A stretch of DNA of 6,025 nucleotides from an uncultured Tabrizicola sp. (GTDB lineage Bacteria > Pseudomonadota > Alphaproteobacteria > Rhodobacterales > Rhodobacteraceae), in assembly GCA_937858255.1 (NCBI GenBank), contig CALLZQ010000639.1, positions 1-6,025 of the forward strand, read 5' to 3'. The notes under the pieces were generated by a model, which was given only the letters and a program-made list of their open reading frames with translations, was not told the origin of the DNA and did not search any database. Shown piece after piece: positions 1 to 5,767 of this stretch. Numbering within the stretch: the first letter of the stretch is position 1; each line of letters opens with the position of its first letter. The translations under genes were made by a program, and so were the position numbers.

Positions 1-588
1 CACCCCTTCCAGCCCCGCCACTCCGGCGGGCATCAGAAAGGCTGACAGCCCCCGTGCCCCCGGCTCCTCCCCCGTCCGGGCAAATTCCACTTAGACATCG
101 GCAATCCCGCCGTTCGAGATATAGGTCTTTTCCCCGTTCAGCCGATAGCCGCCCGGCACCACCTCGGCGGTGGTCGCGGTATGGGCCACATCCGAACCCG
201 CCCCCGGCTCGGTCAGGGCAAAGGCGGAAATCGCCTTGCCCGCCCGCGTTCTGGCCAACCACACCTGCTGTTCAGGCGTGCCGAACAGACTGACCGCCCC
301 CATACCCAAGCCCTGCATGGCAAAGGCGAAGTCGGCCAGCCCGTCATGGCGGGCCAAAGTCTCGCGGATCAGACACAGGCTGCGGACATCCAGTCCTTCA
401 CCCGCCGCCGCCCCGCTGTGCCGCAAGAACCCCGCCTGCCCCATCGCGGCAACCAGCCCCTTGCAGGCGCCATCGACATCCTCATGGGGCACCGGCAGAT
501 GCGCGCCGGCCCAGGCCTCGACCTCGGTTGCAAGGGCGCGGTGACGATCCTCGAAAAACGGCCATGAAAGAAAGCTCTGATCTGCCAT
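1..588 (-). pseudogene. Acyl-CoA dehydrogenase, N-terminal part, interrupted by an in-frame TAA and cut by the window edge
   Basis: Acyl-CoA dehydrogenases are soluble FAD enzymes that introduce an alpha-beta double bond into acyl-CoAs; here the likely substrate is a ring-opened dicarboxylyl-CoA or alicyclic acyl-CoA. The readable part is 165 residues, starting at the ATG at 588-586, which is preceded by an AGGGA ribosome-binding site. It shows the N-terminal helical domain (about 1-115), the flavin-site signature [12 protein letters not shown] (122-133) and [10 protein letters not shown] (151-160). Codon 166 is TAA (plus-strand 93-91), where relatives usually have an aromatic residue, often Tyr. 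Beyond it the same frame stays open for 30 codons to the edge and still reads like the family (FARTGEEPGARGLSAF). A 165-residue product would lack the C-terminal helical domain and the catalytic base of this roughly 380-residue family. I therefore call a nonsense-disrupted gene; a sequencing error is the main alternative. It is the last gene seen in the leftward operon, 51 bases after the crotonase gene. Confidence 0.85.
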
Positions 589-602
589 TTTCTGTCCCTA
601 AA

Positions 603-634
603 TATCCCGGGGGTCCGGGGGCTGGCCCCCGGCC
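603..634. repeat. GC-rich palindromic intergenic element in the leader of the acyl-CoA dehydrogenase gene
   Basis: The 51-base gap between the crotonase stop and the acyl-CoA dehydrogenase start contains CCGGGGG twice in tandem (607-613 and 615-621), then the inverted copy GCCCCCGG (625-632). CCGGGGGC (615-622) and GCCCCCGG are perfect 8-base arms separated by two bases, so the transcript can form a very stable hairpin. The upstream copy can pair with the same arm, giving a second hairpin. Read on the coding (minus) strand, it is followed by GGGATATTTAGGGA, which includes the ribosome-binding site of the downstream gene. No U-run follows, so it does not look like a classical terminator. I recall very similar blocks in intergenic regions of many Rhodobacterales genomes, which points to a dispersed repeat; that is recollection and was not searched. 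It may act as an mRNA-stability or attenuation element within the operon. Confidence 0.65.
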
Positions 635-639
635 TTCGC

Positions 640-1452
640 TCAATCGCCCTGAAACACCGGCTTTTCCTTGGCGACAAAGGCGTGATAGGCCCGCTCGAAA
701 TCACGGGTCTGCATGCAGATCGCCTGCGCCTGCGCCTCGGCCTCGATGGCTTGCTCCAGACCCATGTTCCACTCTTGGTTCAGCTGCGTCTTCGTGATCC
801 CATGGGCAAAGACCGGCCCCGAGGCGATGCGCCCGGCCAGCCGCAAGGCCTCGGCCTCCAATGCGCCGGCGTCGTGAACGGCGTTCCAGAAACCCCAGGC
901 CTGCCCCTCGGCCGCATCCATCGCCCGGCCCGTGTAAAGCAGTTCCGCCGCGCGGCCCTGCCCGATGATCCGGGGCAGCATGGCGCAGGCCCCCATGTCA
1001 CAGCCCGCCAGTCCGACGCGGGTAAAGAGAAAGGCGCATTTCGCCTCGGGCGTGGCCAGTCGCAGATCGCTCGCCATGGCGATGATCGCCCCTGCCCCGA
1101 CACAAATCCCGTCCACTGCCGAGATGATGGGCTTGCCGCAGCCGATCATCGCCTTGACCAGATCGCCGGTCATGCGGGTAAAGGCGAGTAGATCCTTCAT
1201 ATCCATGCCGACCAGCGGGCCGATGATGTCATGCACATCGCCGCCCGAGCAGAAATTGCCGCCGTTCGAGGCAAAGACCACCACATCGACATCGCTGGCA
1301 TAGACCAGCGCCCGAAAGGTATCGCGCAATTCGGCATAGCTGTCGAAGGTCAGGGGGTTCTTGCGCTCGGGCCGGTTCAGGCGGATCACCGCCACCCGGC
1401 CCTGCATCTCCCACAGGAAATGCTGCGGTTTCAGCCCGGCCATCTGGGTCAT
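640..1452 (-). CDS. Crotonase-family (enoyl-CoA hydratase/isomerase-like) protein lacking both hydratase glutamates
   Basis: This is a 270-residue crotonase-fold protein, full length for the family. The oxyanion-hole segments are clear: FCSGGDV (67-73) and DGICVGAGA (114-122). Aligned to rat mitochondrial enoyl-CoA hydratase, the positions of catalytic Glu144 and Glu164 fall on Ile123 and Phe143, so simple hydration of an enoyl-CoA is unlikely. A distinctive [13 protein letters not shown] stretch follows (147-159), with Asp152 and Cys151 as possible polar active-site residues. Crotonase relatives without these glutamates include ring-cleaving beta-ketoacyl-CoA hydrolases (BadI), MenB and isomerases. 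In this operon, hydrolysis of the alicyclic ring made by the monooxygenase/reductase is an attractive but inferred role. The ATG overlaps the MarR stop as ATGA, implying translational coupling; the ribosome-binding site is poor. A second ATG at codon 4 (1443) is an alternative start. Family assignment is firm, reaction is not. Confidence 0.92.
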   Translation of the reverse strand: MTQMAGLKPQHFLWEMQGRVAVIRLNRPERKNPLTFDSYAELRDTFRALVYASDVDVVVFASNGGNFCSGGDVHDIIGPLVGMDMKDLLAFTRMTGDLVKAMIGCGKPIISAVDGICVGAGAIIAMASDLRLATPEAKCAFLFTRVGLAGCDMGACAMLPRIIGQGRAAELLYTGRAMDAAEGQAWGFWNAVHDAGALEAEALRLAGRIASGPVFAHGITKTQLNQEWNMGLEQAIEAEAQAQAICMQTRDFERAYHAFVAKEKPVFQGD

Positions 1453-1886
1453 TTCGGCCCCCCCATCCGCTTGAGAATATCGGTCAGCAGGTCAAGATCC
1501 TGCTCGGTCAAATGGCTGAAGATGCGGTTCACCTCTTCCTCATGACCACTGGCATAGCGTTCAAAGGTCGCCAGCCCCTCGGGCGTCAGCGAGACAAAGA
1601 TCGTGCGCCGGTCGGTTTCCGAAGGCGTGCGCCGCACCAGCCCGTCCTGTTCCAGCCGGTCCACCACCGTGGTCGCATTGCCGTTCGACACCAAAAGCAT
1701 CCGCGACAACTCGCTCATGCTGACACCATCGCGCCGGCGCCAGAGCGCCGCCATCACGTCAAAGCGCGGCAGCGTGGTTTCATGGTTCACCCGCAGGAAT
1801 TCGCGCAACTGCCCCTCGGCGGCGCGGGCCTGCCCCAACAGGCGGACCCACATTTTCAGCCGGCGTTTCGACAGGGGGTCGCTCAT
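1449..1886 (-). CDS. MarR-family winged-helix transcriptional regulator
   Basis: This is a 145-residue protein of typical MarR length. MarR proteins are dimeric DNA-binding repressors, often released by small aromatic or acyl-CoA ligands. The helix-turn-helix lies at about 55-84 ([20 protein letters not shown] begins it), followed by a wing with the family's conserved DRR (92-94) and the strand IFVSLTPEG (96-104). Flanking N- and C-terminal helices (about 8-33 and 105-142) would form the dimer interface. The gene sits inside the operon, overlapping the upstream SDR stop by ATGA and overlapping the next gene's start in the same way. It has the strongest ribosome-binding site seen in the window. 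Being co-transcribed with the catabolic genes, it probably represses its own operon and perhaps the divergent one through the half-sites at 4951-4981. By analogy with other aromatic-CoA MarR regulators, an aryl-CoA such as anthraniloyl-CoA is a plausible inducer; this is inference. Confidence 0.94.
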   Translation of the reverse strand: MSDPLSKRRLKMWVRLLGQARAAEGQLREFLRVNHETTLPRFDVMAALWRRRDGVSMSELSRMLLVSNGNATTVVDRLEQDGLVRRTPSETDRRTIFVSLTPEGLATFERYASGHEEEVNRIFSHLTEQDLDLLTDILKRMGGPK

Positions 1887-2620
1887 ATTTCACCTCCGGC
1901 AATCGCAATGGCCTGCCCGTTGATCCCCTCGGACCCCGGGGCGCAGAGCCACAGCGCGGCGGCGGCAACCTCGGCGGGACGGATCAGCCGGCGCTGCGGG
2001 TTCGAGGCCGCCAGCGCGGCACGCGCCTCATCCGGCGTTTTTCCGGTCTTGGCCACGATATTCGCCACCGAACGATCCGTCATCTCGGTATCGAGAAAGC
2101 CGGGGCAGAGCGCATTCACCGTGATCGGGCGCCGCGCCAGTTCCAGCGCCAGAGAGCGGACCAGCCCCACGGTGCCATGTTTCGCCGCCGCATAGGGCGC
2201 AGCATAGGCATAGCCCTTCAGCCCGGCGGTCGAGGCAACAGCAATCAGCCGCCCCCAGCCGCTCATCTGGGCCAGCCCGGCGCGAAAGGTCAGAAAGACC
2301 CCGGTCAGATTTACCGTCATCATCTGGTTCCATTCCGCAAGCGTCACCTTGGCCAGCGGTGCGCTATTGGCTGCCCCGGCATTGGCGATGACGATACTGC
2401 ACGGGCCCGCCAGGTCAAAGACGCGGGCAAGATCGGATTCTTGCGTGACATCGGCGGTCACATACCGCCCGCCAACCTCGGCGGCGATGGCCGCAAGCGG
2501 CACGGGGCGGCGGCCACAGACCACCACCTCGGCCCCGGCAGCGGCGAATTGCCGGGCCAGTTCGGCACCGACCCCTGTGCCGCCCCCGGTAATCAGTACC
2601 CTGTTCCCTGCCAGTGTCAT
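1883..2620 (-). CDS. SDR-family NAD(P)-dependent oxidoreductase
   Basis: This is a classical short-chain dehydrogenase/reductase of 245 residues, the usual length. It has the Rossmann glycine motif TGGGTGVG (11-18), NAG (80-82), and the complete catalytic tetrad Asn104, Ser130, Tyr143 and Lys147 (YAAAK). The second beta strand ends in CGRR (35-38) rather than in an acidic residue, which favours NADP(H). The C-terminus is the usual GQAIAIAGG type. The start at 2620-2618 is chosen because ATGA overlaps the stop of the monooxygenase gene and the protein then begins directly at the first beta strand; the open frame extends 40 codons further upstream, inside the neighbouring gene. In context it may reduce the ring keto group of the product of the upstream enzyme, or oxidise a 3-hydroxyacyl-CoA. 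The substrate cannot be read from the sequence. No strong ribosome-binding site is near the start, so translational coupling is likely. Confidence 0.93.
   Translation of the reverse strand: MTLAGNRVLITGGGTGVGAELARQFAAAGAEVVVCGRRPVPLAAIAAEVGGRYVTADVTQESDLARVFDLAGPCSIVIANAGAANSAPLAKVTLAEWNQMMTVNLTGVFLTFRAGLAQMSGWGRLIAVASTAGLKGYAYAAPYAAAKHGTVGLVRSLALELARRPITVNALCPGFLDTEMTDRSVANIVAKTGKTPDEARAALAASNPQRRLIRPAEVAAAALWLCAPGSEGINGQAIAIAGGEI
1890..1897 (-). promoter_or_regulatory. Strong ribosome-binding site of the marR-type gene
   Basis: On the minus strand GGAGGTGA precedes the ATG at 1886-1884, with six bases between GGAGG and the start codon. It lies within the last codons of the SDR gene (the Gly-Gly-Glu codons). 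It fixes the regulator's start and suggests it can be translated well independently of coupling, unlike the next gene downstream. Confidence 0.8.
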
Positions 2621-4899
2621 GCGCGGATGGTTTCCTGCTGACGCTGGCGCAGGCGGAACAACAGATCGCGTCCGCCCTTGTAGGGGGCTGGCCATTCGCT
2701 GTCGGTATCGCCCTGTTCCACGGCGGCATGCAGCGTCCAATAGGGATCGGCCAGATGCATCCGCGCCAGACAGACCAGATCGGCCCGGCCTGCCATCAGG
2801 ATACCATTCACCTGATCCCAGTCGCTGATATTGCCGACGGTCATCGTGGGCATGTTCACCTCATTACGGATCCGGTCGCTGAACGGGGTCTGGAACATCC
2901 GGCCATAGACCGGGCGTTCCGCCGGGTCGGTCTGCCCGGACGAGACGTCAATGATATCGCATCCCGCTGCCCGGAATGCCCGCGCGATCTCGACCGCCTC
3001 TTCGGGTGTCACGCCGCCCTCGATCCAGTCATTCGCAGAGATCCGCACCGACATCGGCTTGTCCTCGGGCCAGACGGCGCGCATGGCCGAAAACACCTCC
3101 AGCGGATAGCGGAGCCGGTTTTCCAGGCTGCCGCCGTATTCATCTGTACGCCGGTTGGTGATCGGGCTGAGGAAGGACGCCAGCAGATCGCCATGGGCGG
3201 CATGCATCTCGATCATATCGGCGCCGATCCGGTCCGCCATTTGGGTCGCGGCAACAAACTCGGCCTTCACCCGGTCAAAATCCTCGCCCTCCATCGCGCG
3301 GGGCGGGGCATTCTCGGGCTTGTAGGCGAGGGCAGAGGCAGAGATCGTCTCCCAATTCCCCGCTTCCAGCGGGCGGTCGATCCCCTCCCACGCGACGCGG
3401 GTTGATCCCTTGCGGCCCGAATGCCCGATCTGCATGCAGAATTTCGCCGTGGTCTCTTGGTGAATGAAATCGGCGAGTTGCTTCCACGCCTTTTCATGCT
3501 CGGGCGCATAGAGGCCCGGGCAACCGGGGGTAATCCGGCCCGTGGCGGAAACGCAGGTCATCTCGGTATAGATCAGCGCCGCGCCCCCCTTGGCCCGCTC
3601 GGCATAATGGGCAAAGTGCCAGCCGTTCGGGCAGCCATCCACGGCCTTGTACTGCGCCATCGGTGACAGGACGATGCGGTTTTTCAACTCCATCCCGCGC
3701 AGGCGGAAGGGGGCGAACATCGGGCGGCGATGCGCCTTGCCACCGGCGCGCTCCTGAAACCAGTCCTCGGCCTTGCCCAGCCAATCGGGATCGCGCAGGC
3801 GCAAATTCTCATGGCTGATACGCTGCGAGCGGGTCAGCAACGAATAGGCGAACTGGGTGGGATCCAGATCGAGATAACGCTCGACCTCTTCGAACCACTC
3901 CAGCGAGTTGCGCGCCGCCGATTGCAGGCGCAACACCTCAATCCGCCGCTCTTCCTGATAGCGCTCAAAGGCGCGCTCCATCGACGGTTCGGAATGCAGA
4001 TAGCCCGCCAGCGCAATCGCACTGTCAAAGGCCAGACGCGAGCCAGAGCCGATCGAGAAATGCCCCGTCGCCGCCGCATCGCCCATCAACACCACATTCT
4101 CATGGTACCAGCGTTCGCATATCACCCGGGGGAACTGCATCCAGACCGCCGAGCCGCGCAGATGCGCGGCATTCGACATCAGATCGTGCCCGCCCAGATG
4201 CCGGGCAAAGATCTTGCGGCAGGTCTCGACGGTTTCCTCTTTGGACATCGCGGGGAAACCCAGCTTTTCCCAGGTCTCGGGCAAAGTCTCAACTATGAAG
4301 GTCGCCGTCTCGGAATCGAACTGATAGACATGCGCCCAGATCCAGCCATGCGGCGTCTTTTCAAAGATGAAGGTAAAGGCGTCGTCGAATTTCTGATGCG
4401 TGCCCAGCCAGACGAATTTGCACAGGCGCGTGTCGATATCGGGGCGAAAGACCTGTTCATATTCGCGGCGCACGATGCTGTTGATGCCGTCACAGGCGAC
4501 AACAAGGTCATAGTCCTTGCGGTATTCCTCGGCCGATTTGAACTCGGTCTCGAACTGCATCTCGACGCCCAGTTCGCGCGCCCGCTCTTGCAGCAGGATC
4601 AGCATCTGCTTGCGCCCGATGCCGGCAAAGCCGTGCCCGCCTGACACGGTGCGGTGCCCGTCATGCACGACAGCGATGTCGTCCCAATAGGCAAAGTGGC
4701 TGCGGATCGCCTCGGTGCTGACCGGGTCATTCTGTTGCATCCGGCTCAGCGCGTCATCTGACAGCACCACACCCCAGCCAAAGGTGTCATTGGCGCGATT
4801 CCTCTCCAGCACCACGATCTGATGCGCGGGATCGCGCAATTTCATCGAGATGGCAAAATACAGGCCGGCAGGACCACCACCGAGGCAGAGAACTTTCAT
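2617..4899 (-). CDS. abmA: 2-aminobenzoyl-CoA monooxygenase/reductase (bifunctional salicylyl-CoA 5-hydroxylase/oxidoreductase)
   Basis: This is a 760-residue natural fusion. The N-terminal part (about 1-385) is a class A flavoprotein monooxygenase: dinucleotide-binding GGGPAG (7-12), the DG motif ACDGINS (135-141) and the GD motif MGDAAATGHFSIGSG (272-286). The C-terminal part (about 392-750) is an old-yellow-enzyme-type FMN reductase: FAPFRLRGMELKNRIVLSPM (395-414), IGHSGRKGS (491-499), active-site HAAH (566-569), DEYGGSLENRLRY (586-598) and the phosphate-binding region near 689-713. In Azoarcus evansii such an enzyme hydroxylates and then reduces 2-aminobenzoyl-CoA, removing aromaticity in the aerobic anthranilate-CoA pathway; close relatives are annotated as salicylyl-CoA 5-hydroxylase. 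The true substrate here (amino- or hydroxybenzoyl-CoA) is undecided. The start at 4899-4897 is chosen because GGAGAGG lies six bases upstream and the protein then starts at the Rossmann strand MKVLCLGGG; an in-frame ATG 13 codons earlier lacks such support. It is the first gene of the leftward operon, which it probably defines. Confidence 0.93.
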   Translation of the reverse strand: MKVLCLGGGPAGLYFAISMKLRDPAHQIVVLERNRANDTFGWGVVLSDDALSRMQQNDPVSTEAIRSHFAYWDDIAVVHDGHRTVSGGHGFAGIGRKQMLILLQERARELGVEMQFETEFKSAEEYRKDYDLVVACDGINSIVRREYEQVFRPDIDTRLCKFVWLGTHQKFDDAFTFIFEKTPHGWIWAHVYQFDSETATFIVETLPETWEKLGFPAMSKEETVETCRKIFARHLGGHDLMSNAAHLRGSAVWMQFPRVICERWYHENVVLMGDAAATGHFSIGSGSRLAFDSAIALAGYLHSEPSMERAFERYQEERRIEVLRLQSAARNSLEWFEEVERYLDLDPTQFAYSLLTRSQRISHENLRLRDPDWLGKAEDWFQERAGGKAHRRPMFAPFRLRGMELKNRIVLSPMAQYKAVDGCPNGWHFAHYAERAKGGAALIYTEMTCVSATGRITPGCPGLYAPEHEKAWKQLADFIHQETTAKFCMQIGHSGRKGSTRVAWEGIDRPLEAGNWETISASALAYKPENAPPRAMEGEDFDRVKAEFVAATQMADRIGADMIEMHAAHGDLLASFLSPITNRRTDEYGGSLENRLRYPLEVFSAMRAVWPEDKPMSVRISANDWIEGGVTPEEAVEIARAFRAAGCDIIDVSSGQTDPAERPVYGRMFQTPFSDRIRNEVNMPTMTVGNISDWDQVNGILMAGRADLVCLARMHLADPYWTLHAAVEQGDTDSEWPAPYKGGRDLLFRLRQRQQETIRA

Positions 4900-4937
4900 G
4901 ACATTCCTCTCCAATGCGCGCCGGATACAGGCTGGCA

Positions 4938-4966
4938 TTGCGGATCATAAATTTCAAGCCTAAACT
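4938..4966 (+). promoter_or_regulatory. Predicted sigma-70-type promoter of the rightward operon
   Basis: TTGCGG (4938-4943) and TAAACT (4961-4966, four of six to TATAAT) are separated by 17 bases. The start point would fall near 4973, leaving only about 20 bases before the hydratase ATG. It interleaves with the leftward promoter, so the two would compete for polymerase or be controlled together. The match is weaker than for the leftward promoter. Confidence 0.35.
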
Positions 4967-4972
4967 TTTCAT
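4944..4972 (-). promoter_or_regulatory. Predicted sigma-70-type promoter of the leftward operon
   Basis: On the minus strand a -35-like ATGAAA (4972-4967, four of six to TTGACA) is followed after 17 bases by TATGAT (4949-4944, five of six to TATAAT). Transcription would start near 4937 and leave a leader of about 38 bases carrying the GGAGAGG ribosome-binding site of the monooxygenase/reductase gene. The -35 hexamer lies in the TTTCA/TGAAA palindrome, consistent with repression by the operon's MarR protein. It is predicted by eye only. Confidence 0.5.
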
Positions 4973-4981
4973 ACTTGAAAT
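4951..4981. promoter_or_regulatory. Putative MarR operator between the divergent operons
   Basis: ATTTCAAG (4951-4958) and CTTGAAAT (4974-4981) are perfect 8-base inverted arms separated by 15 bases, so their centres are about two helical turns apart. A further TTTCA (4967-4971) pairs with TGAAA (4976-4980) to form a compact 14-base palindrome, TTTCATACTTGAAA. Compact AT-rich palindromes of this size are typical of MarR-family operators. The region covers the leftward -35 and the rightward -10 and start point, so one bound dimer could silence both operons. Assignment to the MarR protein encoded here is inference from its position. Confidence 0.5.
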
Positions 4982-4993
4982 AAATCCGGCAAC

Positions 4994-5767
4994 ATGCATT
5001 CTGAAGGCATGGAACATCTGATCGTCACCCTGCAAGGCGGATGGGCCCGGGTCATGCTGAACCGGCCTGCGGCGCGAAATGCCCTGAACACCGCGTTGCT
5101 GGCCGATTTGGCGCGGACATGCCGGGATTTGGCCGGGGCCGACGCCTGCCGGGCGGTGCTGCTCTGTGGGGCCGAGGGGAATTTCGCCGCCGGGGCCGAC
5201 ATCGCCGAAATCGAGACGAAATCCACCGCCGAAGGCGCGGTGGACCCGCGCAAGGGCTATTGGCAGACCATCCGCGCCTTCCCCAAACCCATGGTCGCCG
5301 CCATCGACGGGTTTGCGCTTGGCGGCGGGCTGGAACTGGCGCTGATGGCCGATCTGATCGTGGCGGGGCCATCGGCCCGGCTGGGCCTGCCTGAAACCAG
5401 CCTTGGCCTGATCCCCGGCGCGGGGGGCGGGCAGCGCCTGCTGGCGCGCATAGGCCCGGCCCGGGCGGCCCGCATGGTCTTGCTGGGCGAGATTATTGAG
5501 GCGCAAACCGCCTGTGACTGGGGGCTGGTTTCGCATCTCGCGGCGGCGGATGCCCTGCCCGAGGCCGAGGCGCTGACGGCCCGCCTTGCCCGCCGGGCAC
5601 CCCTGGCCCTGGCCCAGGCCAAGGCGGCGCTGGTTGCCGGGGCGGAAACCGTCCTCGCCCTGAAGGCCGAGCGGGCAGCCTTTGAGGCGCTTCTTGACAG
5701 TGCGGATAAAACAGAAGGCATCCGCGCCTTTCGGGCAGGCCAAAAACCGGAGTTTTCAGGCAGATGA
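4994..5767 (+). CDS. Enoyl-CoA hydratase with both catalytic glutamates
   Basis: This is a 257-residue crotonase-fold enzyme of normal family length. It shows NRPAARNALN (23-32), the oxyanion-hole segments FAAGADI (64-70) and DGFALGGGLELAL (105-117), and IPGAGGGQRL (140-149). Glu114 and Glu134 align with catalytic Glu144 and Glu164 of rat enoyl-CoA hydratase, so hydration of a 2-enoyl-CoA to a 3-hydroxyacyl-CoA is well supported. The next gene overlaps it by ATGA and encodes the enzyme for the following step, a clear beta-oxidation pair. The start is uncertain: the ATG at 4994 has no recognisable ribosome-binding site, and the ATG at 5009 (codon 6) has GAAGG only one base away, too close to be typical. 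The leader from the predicted promoter is very short. It probably handles the unsaturated CoA ester after ring opening, though the exact substrate is not visible. Confidence 0.93.
   Translation: MHSEGMEHLIVTLQGGWARVMLNRPAARNALNTALLADLARTCRDLAGADACRAVLLCGAEGNFAAGADIAEIETKSTAEGAVDPRKGYWQTIRAFPKPMVAAIDGFALGGGLELALMADLIVAGPSARLGLPETSLGLIPGAGGGQRLLARIGPARAARMVLLGEIIEAQTACDWGLVSHLAAADALPEAEALTARLARRAPLALAQAKAALVAGAETVLALKAERAAFEALLDSADKTEGIRAFRAGQKPEFSGR

Noticed and set aside
615..632. Rho-independent terminator at the end of the crotonase gene
   Set aside because: The hairpin is strong but no U-run follows on the coding strand, and the next gene's ribosome-binding site comes immediately after, so an intra-operon element is more likely.
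2621..2740. N-terminal extension of the SDR by 40 codons
   Set aside because: It overlaps the conserved reading frame of the upstream gene, is low-complexity in this frame, and the ATGA start places the Rossmann strand at the N-terminus as usual.
2614..3405. Plus-strand open frame (263 codons) opposite the reductase domain
   Set aside because: It is antisense to conserved old-yellow-enzyme motifs and its translation looks like reverse-frame composition rather than a protein family.
3730..4644. Long plus-strand open frame (304 codons) opposite the monooxygenase domain
   Set aside because: It lies antisense to a well-supported flavoprotein, has no recognisable domain, and is the usual shadow frame of high-GC coding sequence.
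4912..4940. Six-base inverted repeat (CAATGC and GCATTG, 17-base spacer) in the leader of the leftward operon, next to the ribosome-binding site
   Set aside because: The arms are short with a long loop; this is expected by chance and is not enough for a riboswitch or attenuator claim.
4787..5743. Minus-strand open frame (318 codons) opposite the enoyl-CoA hydratase and across the divergent control region
   Set aside because: The hydratase on the other strand has full catalytic motifs; the shadow frame is Gly/Gln/Arg/Pro-rich with no domain.
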